DNA of 46,846 nucleotides from Pseudomonadales bacterium (lineage in GTDB: Bacteria; Pseudomonadota; Gammaproteobacteria; Pseudomonadales; Pseudohongiellaceae). Under the pieces are notes generated by a model. It was not told where the DNA came from. It saw only the letters and a program-made list of their open reading frames with translations, and ran no database searches. The DNA is taken from NCBI GenBank assembly GCA_022822865.1, contig JAJDYJ010000078.1, forward strand, positions 1 to 46,846, read 5' to 3'. Below are positions 24,754-33,901 of this stretch, in pieces; positions within the stretch are counted from its first letter, which is position 1, and every line of letters begins with the position of its first letter. Both the position numbers and the translations under genes were made by a program.

Positions 24754-27700
24754 ATGCGAAATTCTGACCGAAAGTCCCGCTCAACACGTTCATTCACGCG
24801 CGCCAGCCTTTGCGCCGCCGTTTCACTGGCGGTGCTTGCCGCCGCGGAACCGTCCATCGCGCAACAGGAGGATACCGTAGAGGAAGTCATCGTTACCGGT
24901 TCCTACATCCGCCGCAGCGAAGGTATTGCCGCCGCTTCGCCGGTGGTGCAATTGACCGCCGAAGACCTCGAAGCCGAAGGCACGATCAATCTGGCGAACG
25001 TGATCCAGAATCTGACCTTCAACAACGGCACCGGCGTCATCAACTCCATCCAGGGCTCCACCAACCAGATCACCAGTTTCAACTTGCGCGGCCTCGGTCC
25101 CCGCGCCACGCTCGAACTGATCGACGGCAATCGCGTGCCGACGGGAAATGTGCAATTGCTGCTGCCCGCCATGGCGATCGAGCGCATCGACATCGTTACC
25201 GACGGCGCCGCCGCCCTGTACGGCACCGACGCGGTGGCGGGCGTGGTCAACATGGTCCCCTACACTTCGTACGACGGCTTCAAGGTCGAGGTTTACGAAG
25301 AAAACGACAGCCGGGGCGATTACTGGAAGCGCGAGACTTCCTTTCTCGGCGGCTGGGATTACGGCGACGTCGATCTCGTTGTCGCGGCCTCTTACATCGT
25401 TAACGACACCCTCGCCTGGCACGACCGGCCCGAATACGTGCGCTCCGGCCTGACGCACAACAGCGGCTCGAATCCGGGCAACTTCGAGGTGCCCCTGCGC
25501 GACGCCAACGGCGATCTTACCGGCGGCTTCGCCGGCCGCCCCGATCCGAATTGCGGCCTGGAGGAAACCGACGACCAGGCGCAGGAATGGAATTCCCCCT
25601 GGGGCACGCTGGCGCTGGGACGCTGCTGGTTCAGTTTCGGCGACACCCGGGACTTCATGGAGGCGATCGATTCGACCAATCTCTACGGCAACATGACCTG
25701 GGACGCAAACGAGGACCTGACCCTCAGGGCCCAGTATCTGTACAATCGCCAGGTCGTCCGCGGCCGCCAGAACCCGGGCAATCCCGGCGTTCGAATCGAC
25801 GATCTGCCGACGGTCAAGGGCGAACTTCCCGGCAACACCTTCCGCGCGACGACTTCCGAAGGCACGCCGCTGTTCGCCCAACCCCTGCGCGGCGCCGACG
25901 GCTTTATCGTGATGGACGCCTACGGCAACCCGCAATGGCAGCGCGACGCCAACGGCCAGACCATCCTGGCGCAGAACCGCTTCGCCTCCATCGTAGACGA
26001 CCCCCTTGGCGGCGTACCCTTTGCGGAAGACGTGCGCATCGGTTCCTGGCTGCCCTTTCCCAAACCACCGGCTAACACTCAGCCGGCCTCCTTCGCCGCC
26101 AACGACGGACTAAACATGGAACTCGACGACAAGCGCACCTACCGGCTCGCGCTGGCGGCGGATTTCATCGTGCCCATGGTCGAAGGCTGGGAGGGCACCG
26201 CGTCCTACACCATCGGCGCGACCGAACAAATCGATATCGCCAACCAGGACTTCAGCTTCGGCGCCCTTGCCCAGGGGCTCCAATGCGACCCGGTGAACGA
26301 CGCCGATTCCTGCTTCAATCCCTTTGCCGCCGTCGACGCGCGCTATCGCACGCCGCAGCATGTGGCCGACGCGGTCTTCACCCAGTGGACCGAAGGCAAT
26401 CGCGACCAGTTGCAGACCGTCGACATCATTCTCAACGGAGAAATTCCGCTCGGTGGTTTCGAATTGCCCGGCGGCCCCATCGACGCGGCGCTGGGCTATC
26501 AGCGCCGGGACGAAACCGACGAGGACAATCCGCCCGCCGGCGACATCGCCAACGATCAGTTGATCGGCAACCAGGAAACGCCCCAGACCGTCAAACGCTA
26601 CAGCGACTCCTGGTTCGCGGAGTTCGCCTTTCCGGTGCTGGACACACTCGAATTCAGCGCCGCCGTGCGCGACGAGTCCTACAGCACCGGCCAGGGCAAG
26701 GTGGTCGACAAGTACGGCCTGATCTGGAACGTGACCGATTGGCTGAACTTCCGCGCCACCACCGGCGAGGCCTTCATCGTGCCGACGCTGCCCCAGTTGA
26801 ACCGCCCCGAACAATGCGGCTTGAGCAATGTCGACGACCAGTTCACCACCTTCCAGGGCTGGATCACTTCCTGCCGCACCGGCAACCCGAACCTGAAATC
26901 GGAAACCTCGGAGAGCATCTCGGTCGGTTTCGATGTGACGCTGTTCGACGATCTCATCTGGCAGGTGACCTGGAGCGAGACCGACTTCCAGGATCGCATC
27001 GTCAGCACCACGACCCAGGACATCGTCCGCACCGACTACCGCAATTTCCAGGAAGCCACGGGCTTCACCCCCACCGACGCCAACCCCTTCCCCTCCGTGG
27101 ACCAGTTGCGCGCCTGGGTCAGCGATCCCCGTTCCGACAAACGCATCATCCGCAGCGCCGCCGACATCACCACGCCGGTGCGGATCAACCAGAGCGACTC
27201 GAACGCCTCTTCGATGCTGGTGCGCGCCTGGGACACCCAGTTGAGCTACGGCTTCGGCATCGCCGACCTCGGCTTGCCGGACTGGGGCAATCTCAATCTG
27301 CGGCTGCAGGCCACCTATGTCGACAGCTACACCTTCCAGTTACAGGCCGACGAGCCGGTGCGGGAAGCCGTGGGCAACCAGAACAACGATTTCGGCGCCG
27401 TGCCGCCCATCCCCCAGGTCCGCGCCAATCTGCGCATCGGCTGGAACATGGGACCGCACAGCGTTACCGCCACCGGCAGATACGTGGATGAGGTGGTCTT
27501 CGATGCCAACGAGTTCAGCTTCCAGTCTTTCTTTCCGGGTTCTGAGTGGCTGCATACCGACATCATCAAGGACTGGGCCCAACTCGACATGTTCTATACC
27601 TACCGGGACTTCGAGTACTGGGGCGGCACGTTCAACTTCTCGGTCGGCGCGCGCAACCTGACCGACCGCATGCCGCAGCGAACGGGCATGATCGCGGGCG

Positions 27701-27765
27701 TTGTCGCGTCTATGCAGGACCCGTTGGGTAGAGTAATCTACGCGCGGGTGAACTATAACTTCTGA
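24754..27765 (+). CDS. TonB-dependent outer-membrane receptor (second copy)
   Basis: The 1003-residue product is a paralogue of the receptor at 16118. It has a signal peptide ending PSIAQ, the TonB-box-like VEEVIVTGSYIRR, a plug (QLTAEDLEAEGTINLANVIQNLTF, LRGLGPRATLELIDGNRV), and a barrel that ends ARVNYNF. The two share many barrel strands, for example NGEIPLGGFELPGGPIDAALGYQRR. The calcium-type loop of the first receptor is replaced here by a segment GADGFIVMDAYGNPQW. CAGGAGAG precedes the ATG. It heads an operon with an unknown secreted protein and two redox proteins, which suggests uptake of the compound they oxidise. Confidence 0.95.
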   Translation: MRNSDRKSRSTRSFTRASLCAAVSLAVLAAAEPSIAQQEDTVEEVIVTGSYIRRSEGIAAASPVVQLTAEDLEAEGTINLANVIQNLTFNNGTGVINSIQGSTNQITSFNLRGLGPRATLELIDGNRVPTGNVQLLLPAMAIERIDIVTDGAAALYGTDAVAGVVNMVPYTSYDGFKVEVYEENDSRGDYWKRETSFLGGWDYGDVDLVVAASYIVNDTLAWHDRPEYVRSGLTHNSGSNPGNFEVPLRDANGDLTGGFAGRPDPNCGLEETDDQAQEWNSPWGTLALGRCWFSFGDTRDFMEAIDSTNLYGNMTWDANEDLTLRAQYLYNRQVVRGRQNPGNPGVRIDDLPTVKGELPGNTFRATTSEGTPLFAQPLRGADGFIVMDAYGNPQWQRDANGQTILAQNRFASIVDDPLGGVPFAEDVRIGSWLPFPKPPANTQPASFAANDGLNMELDDKRTYRLALAADFIVPMVEGWEGTASYTIGATEQIDIANQDFSFGALAQGLQCDPVNDADSCFNPFAAVDARYRTPQHVADAVFTQWTEGNRDQLQTVDIILNGEIPLGGFELPGGPIDAALGYQRRDETDEDNPPAGDIANDQLIGNQETPQTVKRYSDSWFAEFAFPVLDTLEFSAAVRDESYSTGQGKVVDKYGLIWNVTDWLNFRATTGEAFIVPTLPQLNRPEQCGLSNVDDQFTTFQGWITSCRTGNPNLKSETSESISVGFDVTLFDDLIWQVTWSETDFQDRIVSTTTQDIVRTDYRNFQEATGFTPTDANPFPSVDQLRAWVSDPRSDKRIIRSAADITTPVRINQSDSNASSMLVRAWDTQLSYGFGIADLGLPDWGNLNLRLQATYVDSYTFQLQADEPVREAVGNQNNDFGAVPPIPQVRANLRIGWNMGPHSVTATGRYVDEVVFDANEFSFQSFFPGSEWLHTDIIKDWAQLDMFYTYRDFEYWGGTFNFSVGARNLTDRMPQRTGMIAGVVASMQDPLGRVIYARVNYNF

Positions 27766-27802
27766 CCGGGTGGCGAAGACGCGCCCGGCAAGAGGAAAGC
27801 AT

Positions 27803-28627
27803 ATGAGAAATACGCTTCTTGCATGCGCGCTCGCCTGTTGCGCCCTGGCCGTTCCGGCCGGGGCGCAGCAGATTCAGTTGTCCAACCAGATATGGTCGGG
27901 CGATGTGCTCCGGCCCAGCGGACAGCCGCTGGTTCCCATCTATGACGGCTGGTTTACCAACCCCGACGGCACGCACACGCTTTGCTACAGCTATTACACG
28001 ATGAATACCGAAGAGTCCTTCGATATTCCCGTAGGCGAAAACAACATGATCATGGACGAGCGTTTCGCCGACGCCCTGATTCCCACCCACTTCGATCCGC
28101 TGCCGCCGGCTTACCGGCATGTGTTCTGCGCCTTCACGATAGACGTGCCGGCGGATTTCGGCGTCGACGAAAGGATCGTCTGGCGGCTGACGAGCAACGG
28201 ACAGACGCTGGAAGTGCCCGGCAAGATCATTCCACCCTATGTGATGGACGAACCGGCATCGGGCGGGCGCGGCGAGATCGCGCCGCTGGTCGCGCTCGAG
28301 GAAGGCGGAGAAGCCATCCGCGGCCGCCGCGGCATTCATACCGAAGTGCGGGCCAGCGCCGGCGAGCCGTTGACGCTCAGCGCCTGGATCGAACACGAGG
28401 AACCCGAAATCTGGATTGGCTGGGCGCATCACAGCGGCGCCGGCAGCGTGAGTTTCGACCGCAAGGAATACGAATTCGAACCGGCTTCGGGGCCGGCCAC
28501 GGTTCAGGCAAGTTTCAGCGAGCCCGGAGAATACGTGATTCGGATGCAGACGATCCGCGATATCGCCTCATTCGAGTTCTATTGCTGTCATACCAACGCC
28601 TATTTCCATGTTACAGTGAGCGATTAG
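27803..28627 (+). CDS. Secreted protein of unknown function with C-terminal Cys-Cys-His motif
   Basis: I do not recognise this family. The ATG at 27803 (AGAGGAAAG upstream) opens a 22-residue signal peptide ending PAGAQ; a start at 27770 would lack an export signal. The 274-residue product is mainly beta-strand by pattern. It has an N-terminal region with an IYDGWFTNPDGTHTLCYSYY segment and a C-terminal Ig-like part (SAWIEHEEPEIWIGWAHHSGAGSVSF) ending FEFYCCHTNAYFHVTVSD. The vicinal Cys pair with nearby His could bind metal or form a redox disulphide. It lies between the TonB receptor and the cytochrome/copper-monooxygenase-like gene (31-base gap), so a role with that enzyme is inferred. Confidence 0.75.
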   Translation: MRNTLLACALACCALAVPAGAQQIQLSNQIWSGDVLRPSGQPLVPIYDGWFTNPDGTHTLCYSYYTMNTEESFDIPVGENNMIMDERFADALIPTHFDPLPPAYRHVFCAFTIDVPADFGVDERIVWRLTSNGQTLEVPGKIIPPYVMDEPASGGRGEIAPLVALEEGGEAIRGRRGIHTEVRASAGEPLTLSAWIEHEEPEIWIGWAHHSGAGSVSFDRKEYEFEPASGPATVQASFSEPGEYVIRMQTIRDIASFEFYCCHTNAYFHVTVSD

Positions 28628-28658
28628 GCGTCACTCTATCAATCAACGGGACCAGACC

Positions 28659-29981
28659 ATGACCAGAAACAGAACTACCGGAATACAGCTCGCGTTGCTG
28701 CTCGCCGCGGGAACCGCCCTCTCCGGCATCGCGTCCGCCCAGGATGGCCTGACCTATTCGCGCGATATCGCGCCGGTCCTGCAGGAGAAATGCGTGACCT
28801 GCCACAATCCGGAAGGAATCGGTCCGATGCCGCTGCTGAATTATGCGCAAGTGCAGCCTTTCGCTTATCTGATCAAGGACCGCACGAGCAATCGCATCAT
28901 GCCGCCGTGGCATGTCGATCCGGATGTCGGCATCCAGCAGTTCAAGAACGACGCTTCCCTGAGCGACGAACAGATCGCGATGATTTCGGCCTGGGTCGAC
29001 GCCGGCGCGCCCGAAGGCGATCCGGCGGATCTGCCGCCGCCGCTGGAACTCCCTTCCGGAGCGGACTGGCAGCTTGCGGAGCAACTGGGGCCACCTGATT
29101 TTATCGTGCGTTCACGCCCTTATGACGTCATCGCCAACGGCCAGGACCAATGGTGGGAGCCGAGAGTCGAGTTCACCGGGCTGGAAGAGGAGCGCTGGCT
29201 GCGCGCGGCGGAATTCAAGCCTTCGTATCCCTTGGGCAAGAAAGTCGTGCATCACGGTCACGCGGTGCTGATCCCGGAAGGCGAGCAGCGCTCCGTGGCG
29301 CTGGCGCGTTATGGCGTCGGCAAATCCTGGGAGATCTTTCCCGAAGGCACGGGGATGCTCGTGCCGCCGAACGGCACTATCGCCTGGAACCTGCACTATT
29401 TCCCCATCGGCACCGAAGCGCCGGCTGACGTGGTCGAGGTCGGCCTGTGGTTCTATCCGGAAGGCGAACGCCCCGAACTGGCGACAGTCGGCGAGGCGAT
29501 TTTCCGCGTGGACGGCCTCAAGGGCAGGGCCCGGGGCCAGGACATCATCATTCCTCCCCACGGCTACCAGGTACTGCAAGGCACCCATGTGCTGCAGCAG
29601 CCGGCGGTCATTCACAGTTTCCGGCCGCATCTGCACATGCGCGGCAAGGTCATGACCATGGAAGCGATCTATCCCGACGGCAATCGGGAAGTGCTGAGCC
29701 AGGTCAACAAGTACGACCACAACTGGCAGATCGCCTATATCTACGAGGACCACGTCAAACCGTTGCTGCCGACCGGCACGGTGCTGCAATTCACGTCGGT
29801 TTTCGATAACACGGCCAACAATCCGATCAACCCCGACCCGGAGCAATGGGTGATCTTCGGCCGCCGCGGCGTGGACGAAATGAGCCATGCCTGGGTGGGT
29901 ATAACCTACGTGAACGAAGAACAGTTCGCGCAAGCCCTAGCCGAACGGCGCGCGCAACAGGAAACCCTTAGCGTGGAATAG
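28659..29981 (+). CDS. Cytochrome c / copper type II monooxygenase-like secreted protein
   Basis: The 440-residue protein has a signal peptide (cleavage near IASAQ) and one c-type heme motif, CVTCH (Cys45, Cys48, His49), in a cytochrome domain with RIMPPWHVD as the probable distal-ligand loop. The remainder (about 140-430) has the layout of the PHM/DBM-type copper monooxygenase fold: KVVHHGHAVLIPEG, WNLHYFPIG, RPHLHMRGKVMTMEA, LQFTSVFDNTANNP and DEMSHAWVGITY. The His-rich clusters and the final Met fit CuA and CuB ligands, but the assignment is by eye. It could be an oxygenase or an electron-transfer protein. It lies within the second receptor operon, upstream of a heme-quinoprotein dehydrogenase. 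Confidence 0.82.
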   Translation: MTRNRTTGIQLALLLAAGTALSGIASAQDGLTYSRDIAPVLQEKCVTCHNPEGIGPMPLLNYAQVQPFAYLIKDRTSNRIMPPWHVDPDVGIQQFKNDASLSDEQIAMISAWVDAGAPEGDPADLPPPLELPSGADWQLAEQLGPPDFIVRSRPYDVIANGQDQWWEPRVEFTGLEEERWLRAAEFKPSYPLGKKVVHHGHAVLIPEGEQRSVALARYGVGKSWEIFPEGTGMLVPPNGTIAWNLHYFPIGTEAPADVVEVGLWFYPEGERPELATVGEAIFRVDGLKGRARGQDIIIPPHGYQVLQGTHVLQQPAVIHSFRPHLHMRGKVMTMEAIYPDGNREVLSQVNKYDHNWQIAYIYEDHVKPLLPTGTVLQFTSVFDNTANNPINPDPEQWVIFGRRGVDEMSHAWVGITYVNEEQFAQALAERRAQQETLSVE

Positions 29982-30011
29982 TGACCGGCACTTCAACAGG
30001 GAATCCGGATC

Positions 30012-32189
30012 TTGCGACGAACGGTTTCGTATAGCGGTGTCCTGGCGCTACTGCTCGCGGCCGGCAGTGGACCGGCGCCGGCCCAGCAACTGAGCCAGGC
30101 CGGGTATCAGACCGACCAGGCCGAACGCGGCGCAACGCTGTACCAGCAGCAATGCGCCGCCTGCCATCTGCCCGATCTGCAAGGTTTCTTCGAAGCGGTC
30201 GCCCTGCGCGACAGCGCTTTCGTCGACAACTGGCGCAACCGCACACCGGCGCAGATGCTGGAGTTGCTGGAACGCACGATGCCGCCACAGGCGCCGGGCT
30301 CCCTGTCCGAAAACGAATACCTGGACCTTATCGCCTTTCTCCTGCAAGCCAATGGCGTGAGCGCGGGAGAGGCCACTCTCGCGGCGAACTCGGAAGCCGT
30401 ATTGTTCATCGGCGGCGACAGCGCCACGCAGGCCGTGCCAGTGCGCACTCCGGTTCCCGGCCTGGCCGGCACCGTGCCCACACCGGGTACGCGCAATTCG
30501 ATACCTGAAATCGCAACGATCTATCGCACCGACAGCGCCTTGACCCGGATGTGGCGGGAAGCCGAAGCGTTCAGCAATGTGAGTACGGCTGAACTGACCG
30601 ATCCAGCCGCCGAAGACTGGGTCTGGTGGCGGCGCACGCCGCAAAGCCAGGGCTTTTCGCCGCTGGACGAGATCAACACCGAAAACGTGCGGCAGCTCAG
30701 TCTGGCCTGGGTCTGGGGCATGGAGCCGGGCCGCAGCCAGCCTTCCCCGCTGGTGCGCGACGGCATCGTCTACCTGCCCAATTTCGGCAACGTGGTACAG
30801 GCGCTCGACGGCCGCAACGGCAACCTGCTCTGGGAGTACCGCCGCCAATTCCCCGAAGACGGCCGCCAGGGATACTTGCTGCGCACCCTGGCCATGTGGG
30901 AAGACATGATCTATGTGGCGACATCGGACGCCCATATGGTGGCGCTCGACGCCCGCACCGGCGCCGAGCGCTGGGACGTGGAAATCGCCGATTCGAACCT
31001 CGGTTATTCAAACACCAGCGGGCCGGTCGTCGCGGACGGAGTCGTGGTCAACGGCATCACCGGCTGCGGCCGCTTTTTCGAGGATAGCTGTTTCATCTCC
31101 GGGCACGACGCCGAGACCGGCGCCGAACTCTGGCGTACTTATACGGTGGCCCGGCCGGGGGAGCCCGGCGGCGACAGTTGGGGCGATCTGCCGCTCGAAT
31201 TCCGCGGCGGCGGCGACGTCTGGATCACCGGAAGCTGGGACCCCGAACTCGGACTGGTATTTTTCGGCGTCGCCCAGGCCAAGCCCTGGATGGCGGTCAG
31301 TCGCGGGCTGACAACCGAAGACGCGGCGCTGTACACCAATTCCACCCTGGCGATCGATCCGGCTGACGGGCGCATAGTCTGGTACCGCCAGCATGTTCCC
31401 GGCGAGTCTCTGGACATGGACGAGTCGTTCGAACAGGTGCTGGTGGATCTGTTCGACGAGCCTTACCTGATGACCATCGGCAAGAGCGGCATTCTCTGGA
31501 AACTCGACCGGCGCACAGGCGAATTTCTCGGCTTGCAGCAGACTGTCTTCCAGAACGTCTTTTCCGAAGTGAACCTGGAGACCGGCCAGGTGCGCTATCG
31601 CGACGACATTCGCAACATGCAGGTCGGCGAATGGCTTTCGGTCTGCCCTTCCACGGCCGGCGGCCATAACTGGCAGGCGAGCGCCTATCACCCGCCTACC
31701 CGGCAACTCGTGATCCCCCTGAGCCAGTCCTGCATGGAAATGTCGCCGCGGGAGATCACGTTCGAAATCGGTTCCGGCGGCACCCAGGGCGACCGCATGT
31801 GGATGGAGATGCCGGGCACCGACGGACAATTCGGCAAGCTCGCGGCCTACGACGTGGAATCGATGCGTGAACAATGGAGCATCGAGCAGCGCGCGCCCTT
31901 CCTGACCGCGGCGCTGGCCACCGCCGGCGACCTGCTTTTCATCGGCGATTTCGACCGCTACGTACACGCCATCGACGTGCGCAGCGGCGAATCGCTCTGG
32001 CGCAGCCGGCTGGCCACTTCCGCCCAGGGTTTTCCGATGACTTACGCCGTCGACGGCAAGCAATACGTGGCGATTCCCGCGGGCCGCGAGGGCGGCAGCC
32101 CCTGGCGCATCGGCAATTTCCTCGCGCCGGAATTGCGCAACCCCGACGGCCATAACGCCCTGTACGTATTCACCTTGCCCGACGAGTAA
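30012..32189 (+). CDS. Cytochrome c-quinoprotein (PQQ) dehydrogenase with N-terminal heme domain
   Basis: The 725-residue protein has a signal peptide ([16 protein letters not shown]), then a cytochrome c domain with CAACH (Cys48, Cys51, His52), and from about residue 190 a PQQ propeller: [56 protein letters not shown], and a C-terminal [15 protein letters not shown]. In classical quinohemoprotein alcohol dehydrogenases the heme domain is C-terminal, so the order is reversed. The start is TTG with AGGGAA upstream; no ATG fits the signal peptide. It is the last redox gene of the second receptor operon and stops seven bases before xseA. It likely oxidises an alcohol and passes electrons to its own heme. 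Confidence 0.9.
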   Translation: MRRTVSYSGVLALLLAAGSGPAPAQQLSQAGYQTDQAERGATLYQQQCAACHLPDLQGFFEAVALRDSAFVDNWRNRTPAQMLELLERTMPPQAPGSLSENEYLDLIAFLLQANGVSAGEATLAANSEAVLFIGGDSATQAVPVRTPVPGLAGTVPTPGTRNSIPEIATIYRTDSALTRMWREAEAFSNVSTAELTDPAAEDWVWWRRTPQSQGFSPLDEINTENVRQLSLAWVWGMEPGRSQPSPLVRDGIVYLPNFGNVVQALDGRNGNLLWEYRRQFPEDGRQGYLLRTLAMWEDMIYVATSDAHMVALDARTGAERWDVEIADSNLGYSNTSGPVVADGVVVNGITGCGRFFEDSCFISGHDAETGAELWRTYTVARPGEPGGDSWGDLPLEFRGGGDVWITGSWDPELGLVFFGVAQAKPWMAVSRGLTTEDAALYTNSTLAIDPADGRIVWYRQHVPGESLDMDESFEQVLVDLFDEPYLMTIGKSGILWKLDRRTGEFLGLQQTVFQNVFSEVNLETGQVRYRDDIRNMQVGEWLSVCPSTAGGHNWQASAYHPPTRQLVIPLSQSCMEMSPREITFEIGSGGTQGDRMWMEMPGTDGQFGKLAAYDVESMREQWSIEQRAPFLTAALATAGDLLFIGDFDRYVHAIDVRSGESLWRSRLATSAQGFPMTYAVDGKQYVAIPAGREGGSPWRIGNFLAPELRNPDGHNALYVFTLPDE

Positions 32190-32196
32190 CCTGCCC

Positions 32197-33576
32197 TTGT
32201 TTGAACACGAAGAAAGTGTCGAACCGGCGCGAGCGGTATATTCCGTCTCCGAAGTCAACCGGCTCGCCCGCGAATTGATCGAAGGCGGATTCCCGGGCGC
32301 AGTAGTGGAAGGCGAAATCTCCGGCCTGAAACAGTATCGATCGGGCCATTGGTATTTCAGCCTGCAGGACCGTGATGCCCAACTGCGTTGCGTGATGTTT
32401 CGCGGCAATAACATGTCGGTGAGATTCCGGCCGGAAAACGGCGATCAGGTCATCGCTCGCGGCAGCCTGACGATCTACGAGGCGCGCGGCGACTTCCAAC
32501 TGAAAGTGATGGCGCTGGAGAAATCCGGCAGCGGCGAGTTGCGGCGGGCTTTCGAATTGCTCAAGGCCCGCCTGCAAGCCGAAGGCCTGTTCGAACAGGC
32601 GGCCAAGAAACCGGTGGGAAAGCGTTTCCGTCACATCGGCGTGATCACCTCTCCTTCAGGTGCCGTATTGCGTGACATGATCAGCGTTTTCCGGCGCCGT
32701 TTCCCCGCGACCCGCATAACCCTGATCCCCGCCGCGGTACAGGGCGAACAGGCCCCAGCCGAAATCTGCCGCGCCATCGAGACCGCGAACGCCCTGCGCG
32801 GCAATCTCGGATTCGAAGCCCTGATTGTCGGCCGCGGCGGAGGCTCCCCGGAAGACCTGCAGGCATTCAACGAGGAAAGCGTCGCCAGGGCCATTTTCGC
32901 CAGCGAGCTGCCGGTGACCAGCGCCGTCGGACACGAAACCGATTTCAGCATCGCCGATTTCGTCGCCGATCAACGCGCGCCGACGCCTTCCGCCGCCGCG
33001 GAATTGATGAGTCCCTCGCAGGAAGAATATTTCGCCATGCTGCGATCCGATCTCGGCAAATTGCATAATCGCATGGCCCACGTATTGCAGAGACAGCAGG
33101 AACGCCTGCGCCTGATTGCGAAACGCTGCCGCGGCCCTGCCAGACGACTGGAAGACCATGCCCAGACCCTCGATGAACTCAGCCGGCGCATGGAGCGGGC
33201 ACAAGACAATCTGCTGGCGAGAAAACAGCAGAATCTCGATTTACGCCGACAAGCCTTGCACCATTGTTCTCCAGCGCTACGGATTCCGCGATTGCGAGCC
33301 GGCCTCGAAGAATTGCCGCACCGCCTGCATCGTTCCATGCGCTCGCGCCTCGAACGGCAAGGCGCCCTGCTGGCCGAATTGCGGCGCACGCTGCATTCCA
33401 CCAGCCCCTTGCATACGCTGGCGCGAGGCTACAGCATAACAACGGACGAGTCGGCGAAAGTTATCCGCAACGTGGACGATGTAACAGAAGGAGCGCGAAT
33501 CGTAACTCGCCTGGCCGATGGCACCCTGCGTTCAACGGTCATTGAACGCAACGTCGGAGGGAGCAAGGAGCCTTGA
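32197..33576 (+). CDS. xseA: Exodeoxyribonuclease VII large subunit
   Basis: XseA with XseB degrades single-stranded DNA in the cytoplasm. The 459-residue product has the N-terminal OB-fold (YSVSEVNRLARELIEGGFPG, VVEGEISGLKQYRSGHWYFSL), the catalytic domain (ITSPSGAVLRDMISVFRRRFP, IVGRGGGSPEDLQAFNEE, SAVGHETDFSIADFVADQRAPTPSAAAE), a helical region and a C-terminal GYSITTDE segment. The start is TTG at 32197, seven bases after the upstream quinoprotein stop. That spacing suggests cotranscription with the catabolic operon, which is odd for a DNA repair gene and marks the border of the accessory region. xseB is not in the window. Confidence 0.97.
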   Translation: MFEHEESVEPARAVYSVSEVNRLARELIEGGFPGAVVEGEISGLKQYRSGHWYFSLQDRDAQLRCVMFRGNNMSVRFRPENGDQVIARGSLTIYEARGDFQLKVMALEKSGSGELRRAFELLKARLQAEGLFEQAAKKPVGKRFRHIGVITSPSGAVLRDMISVFRRRFPATRITLIPAAVQGEQAPAEICRAIETANALRGNLGFEALIVGRGGGSPEDLQAFNEESVARAIFASELPVTSAVGHETDFSIADFVADQRAPTPSAAAELMSPSQEEYFAMLRSDLGKLHNRMAHVLQRQQERLRLIAKRCRGPARRLEDHAQTLDELSRRMERAQDNLLARKQQNLDLRRQALHHCSPALRIPRLRAGLEELPHRLHRSMRSRLERQGALLAELRRTLHSTSPLHTLARGYSITTDESAKVIRNVDDVTEGARIVTRLADGTLRSTVIERNVGGSKEP

Positions 33577-33591
33577 TTTTGAACAATGTGA

Positions 33592-33829
33592 GTCGCCGTC
33601 GGCTGGCGGGGGGTTCAGCGGGCGTGCGAGACATGGGTGAGGCCCGGTCGGCGCAGCCGACAAGAAGCGCAGCTTCTTGAGGGCCGAACGACTTGCCATG
33701 GATGGCAAGGCTGGGGTAGATCGAAGTCGACAGCCTCGCGCCAGGGACGGCATGTACAATATATCCGAAGTCAATGACTGAAGGATGTATTTACGGCGTC
33801 CGCTGAATCCCCCGCCAGCCGACGGCGAC
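33592..33829. repeat. MITE-like element with 29-bp terminal inverted repeats and internal hairpins
   Basis: Arms at 33592-33620 and 33801-33829 are inverted copies with one mismatch in 29. Between them are three consecutive hairpins: 33647-33661 (GTCGGC-GCA-GCCGAC), 33661-33679 (CAAGAAGC-GCA-GCTTCTTG) and 33692-33709 (CTTGCCA-TGGA-TGGCAAG). No protein of credible length is encoded. The inner ends resemble those of the element at 46739-46846, so both belong to one repeat family. It fills most of the 325-base gap between xseA and the M23 peptidase gene. Confidence 0.8.
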
Positions 33830-33855
33830 GGATCGAAGCCACCGTTCTCCGGGAG

Positions 33856-33887
33856 ATTCTGCGACTGCGCTTTGCTCCGCGCAGAAT
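33856..33887. repeat. Short palindromic repeat before the M23 peptidase gene
   Basis: ATTCTGCG (33856-33863) and CGCAGAAT (33880-33887) form an 8-bp inverted repeat with a 16-base GC-rich loop, ending 14 bases before the M23 peptidase start. The form resembles REP-type intergenic palindromes of proteobacteria. It may also shape the peptidase leader. No T-run follows on the plus strand, so it is not a clear terminator. Confidence 0.5.
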
Positions 33888-33901
33888 GACGAGGAATAAA
33901 C

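Noticed and set aside
27766..27802. Possible terminator (CCGGG...CCCGG) after the second TonB receptor
   Set aside because: The stem is only five bases, the loop is long and no T-run follows, so the operon likely continues.
31008..32414. 468-codon open frame antisense to the quinoprotein gene
   Set aside because: Shadow of the heme-PQQ gene and xseA, with no recognisable domain and no ribosome site considered convincing.
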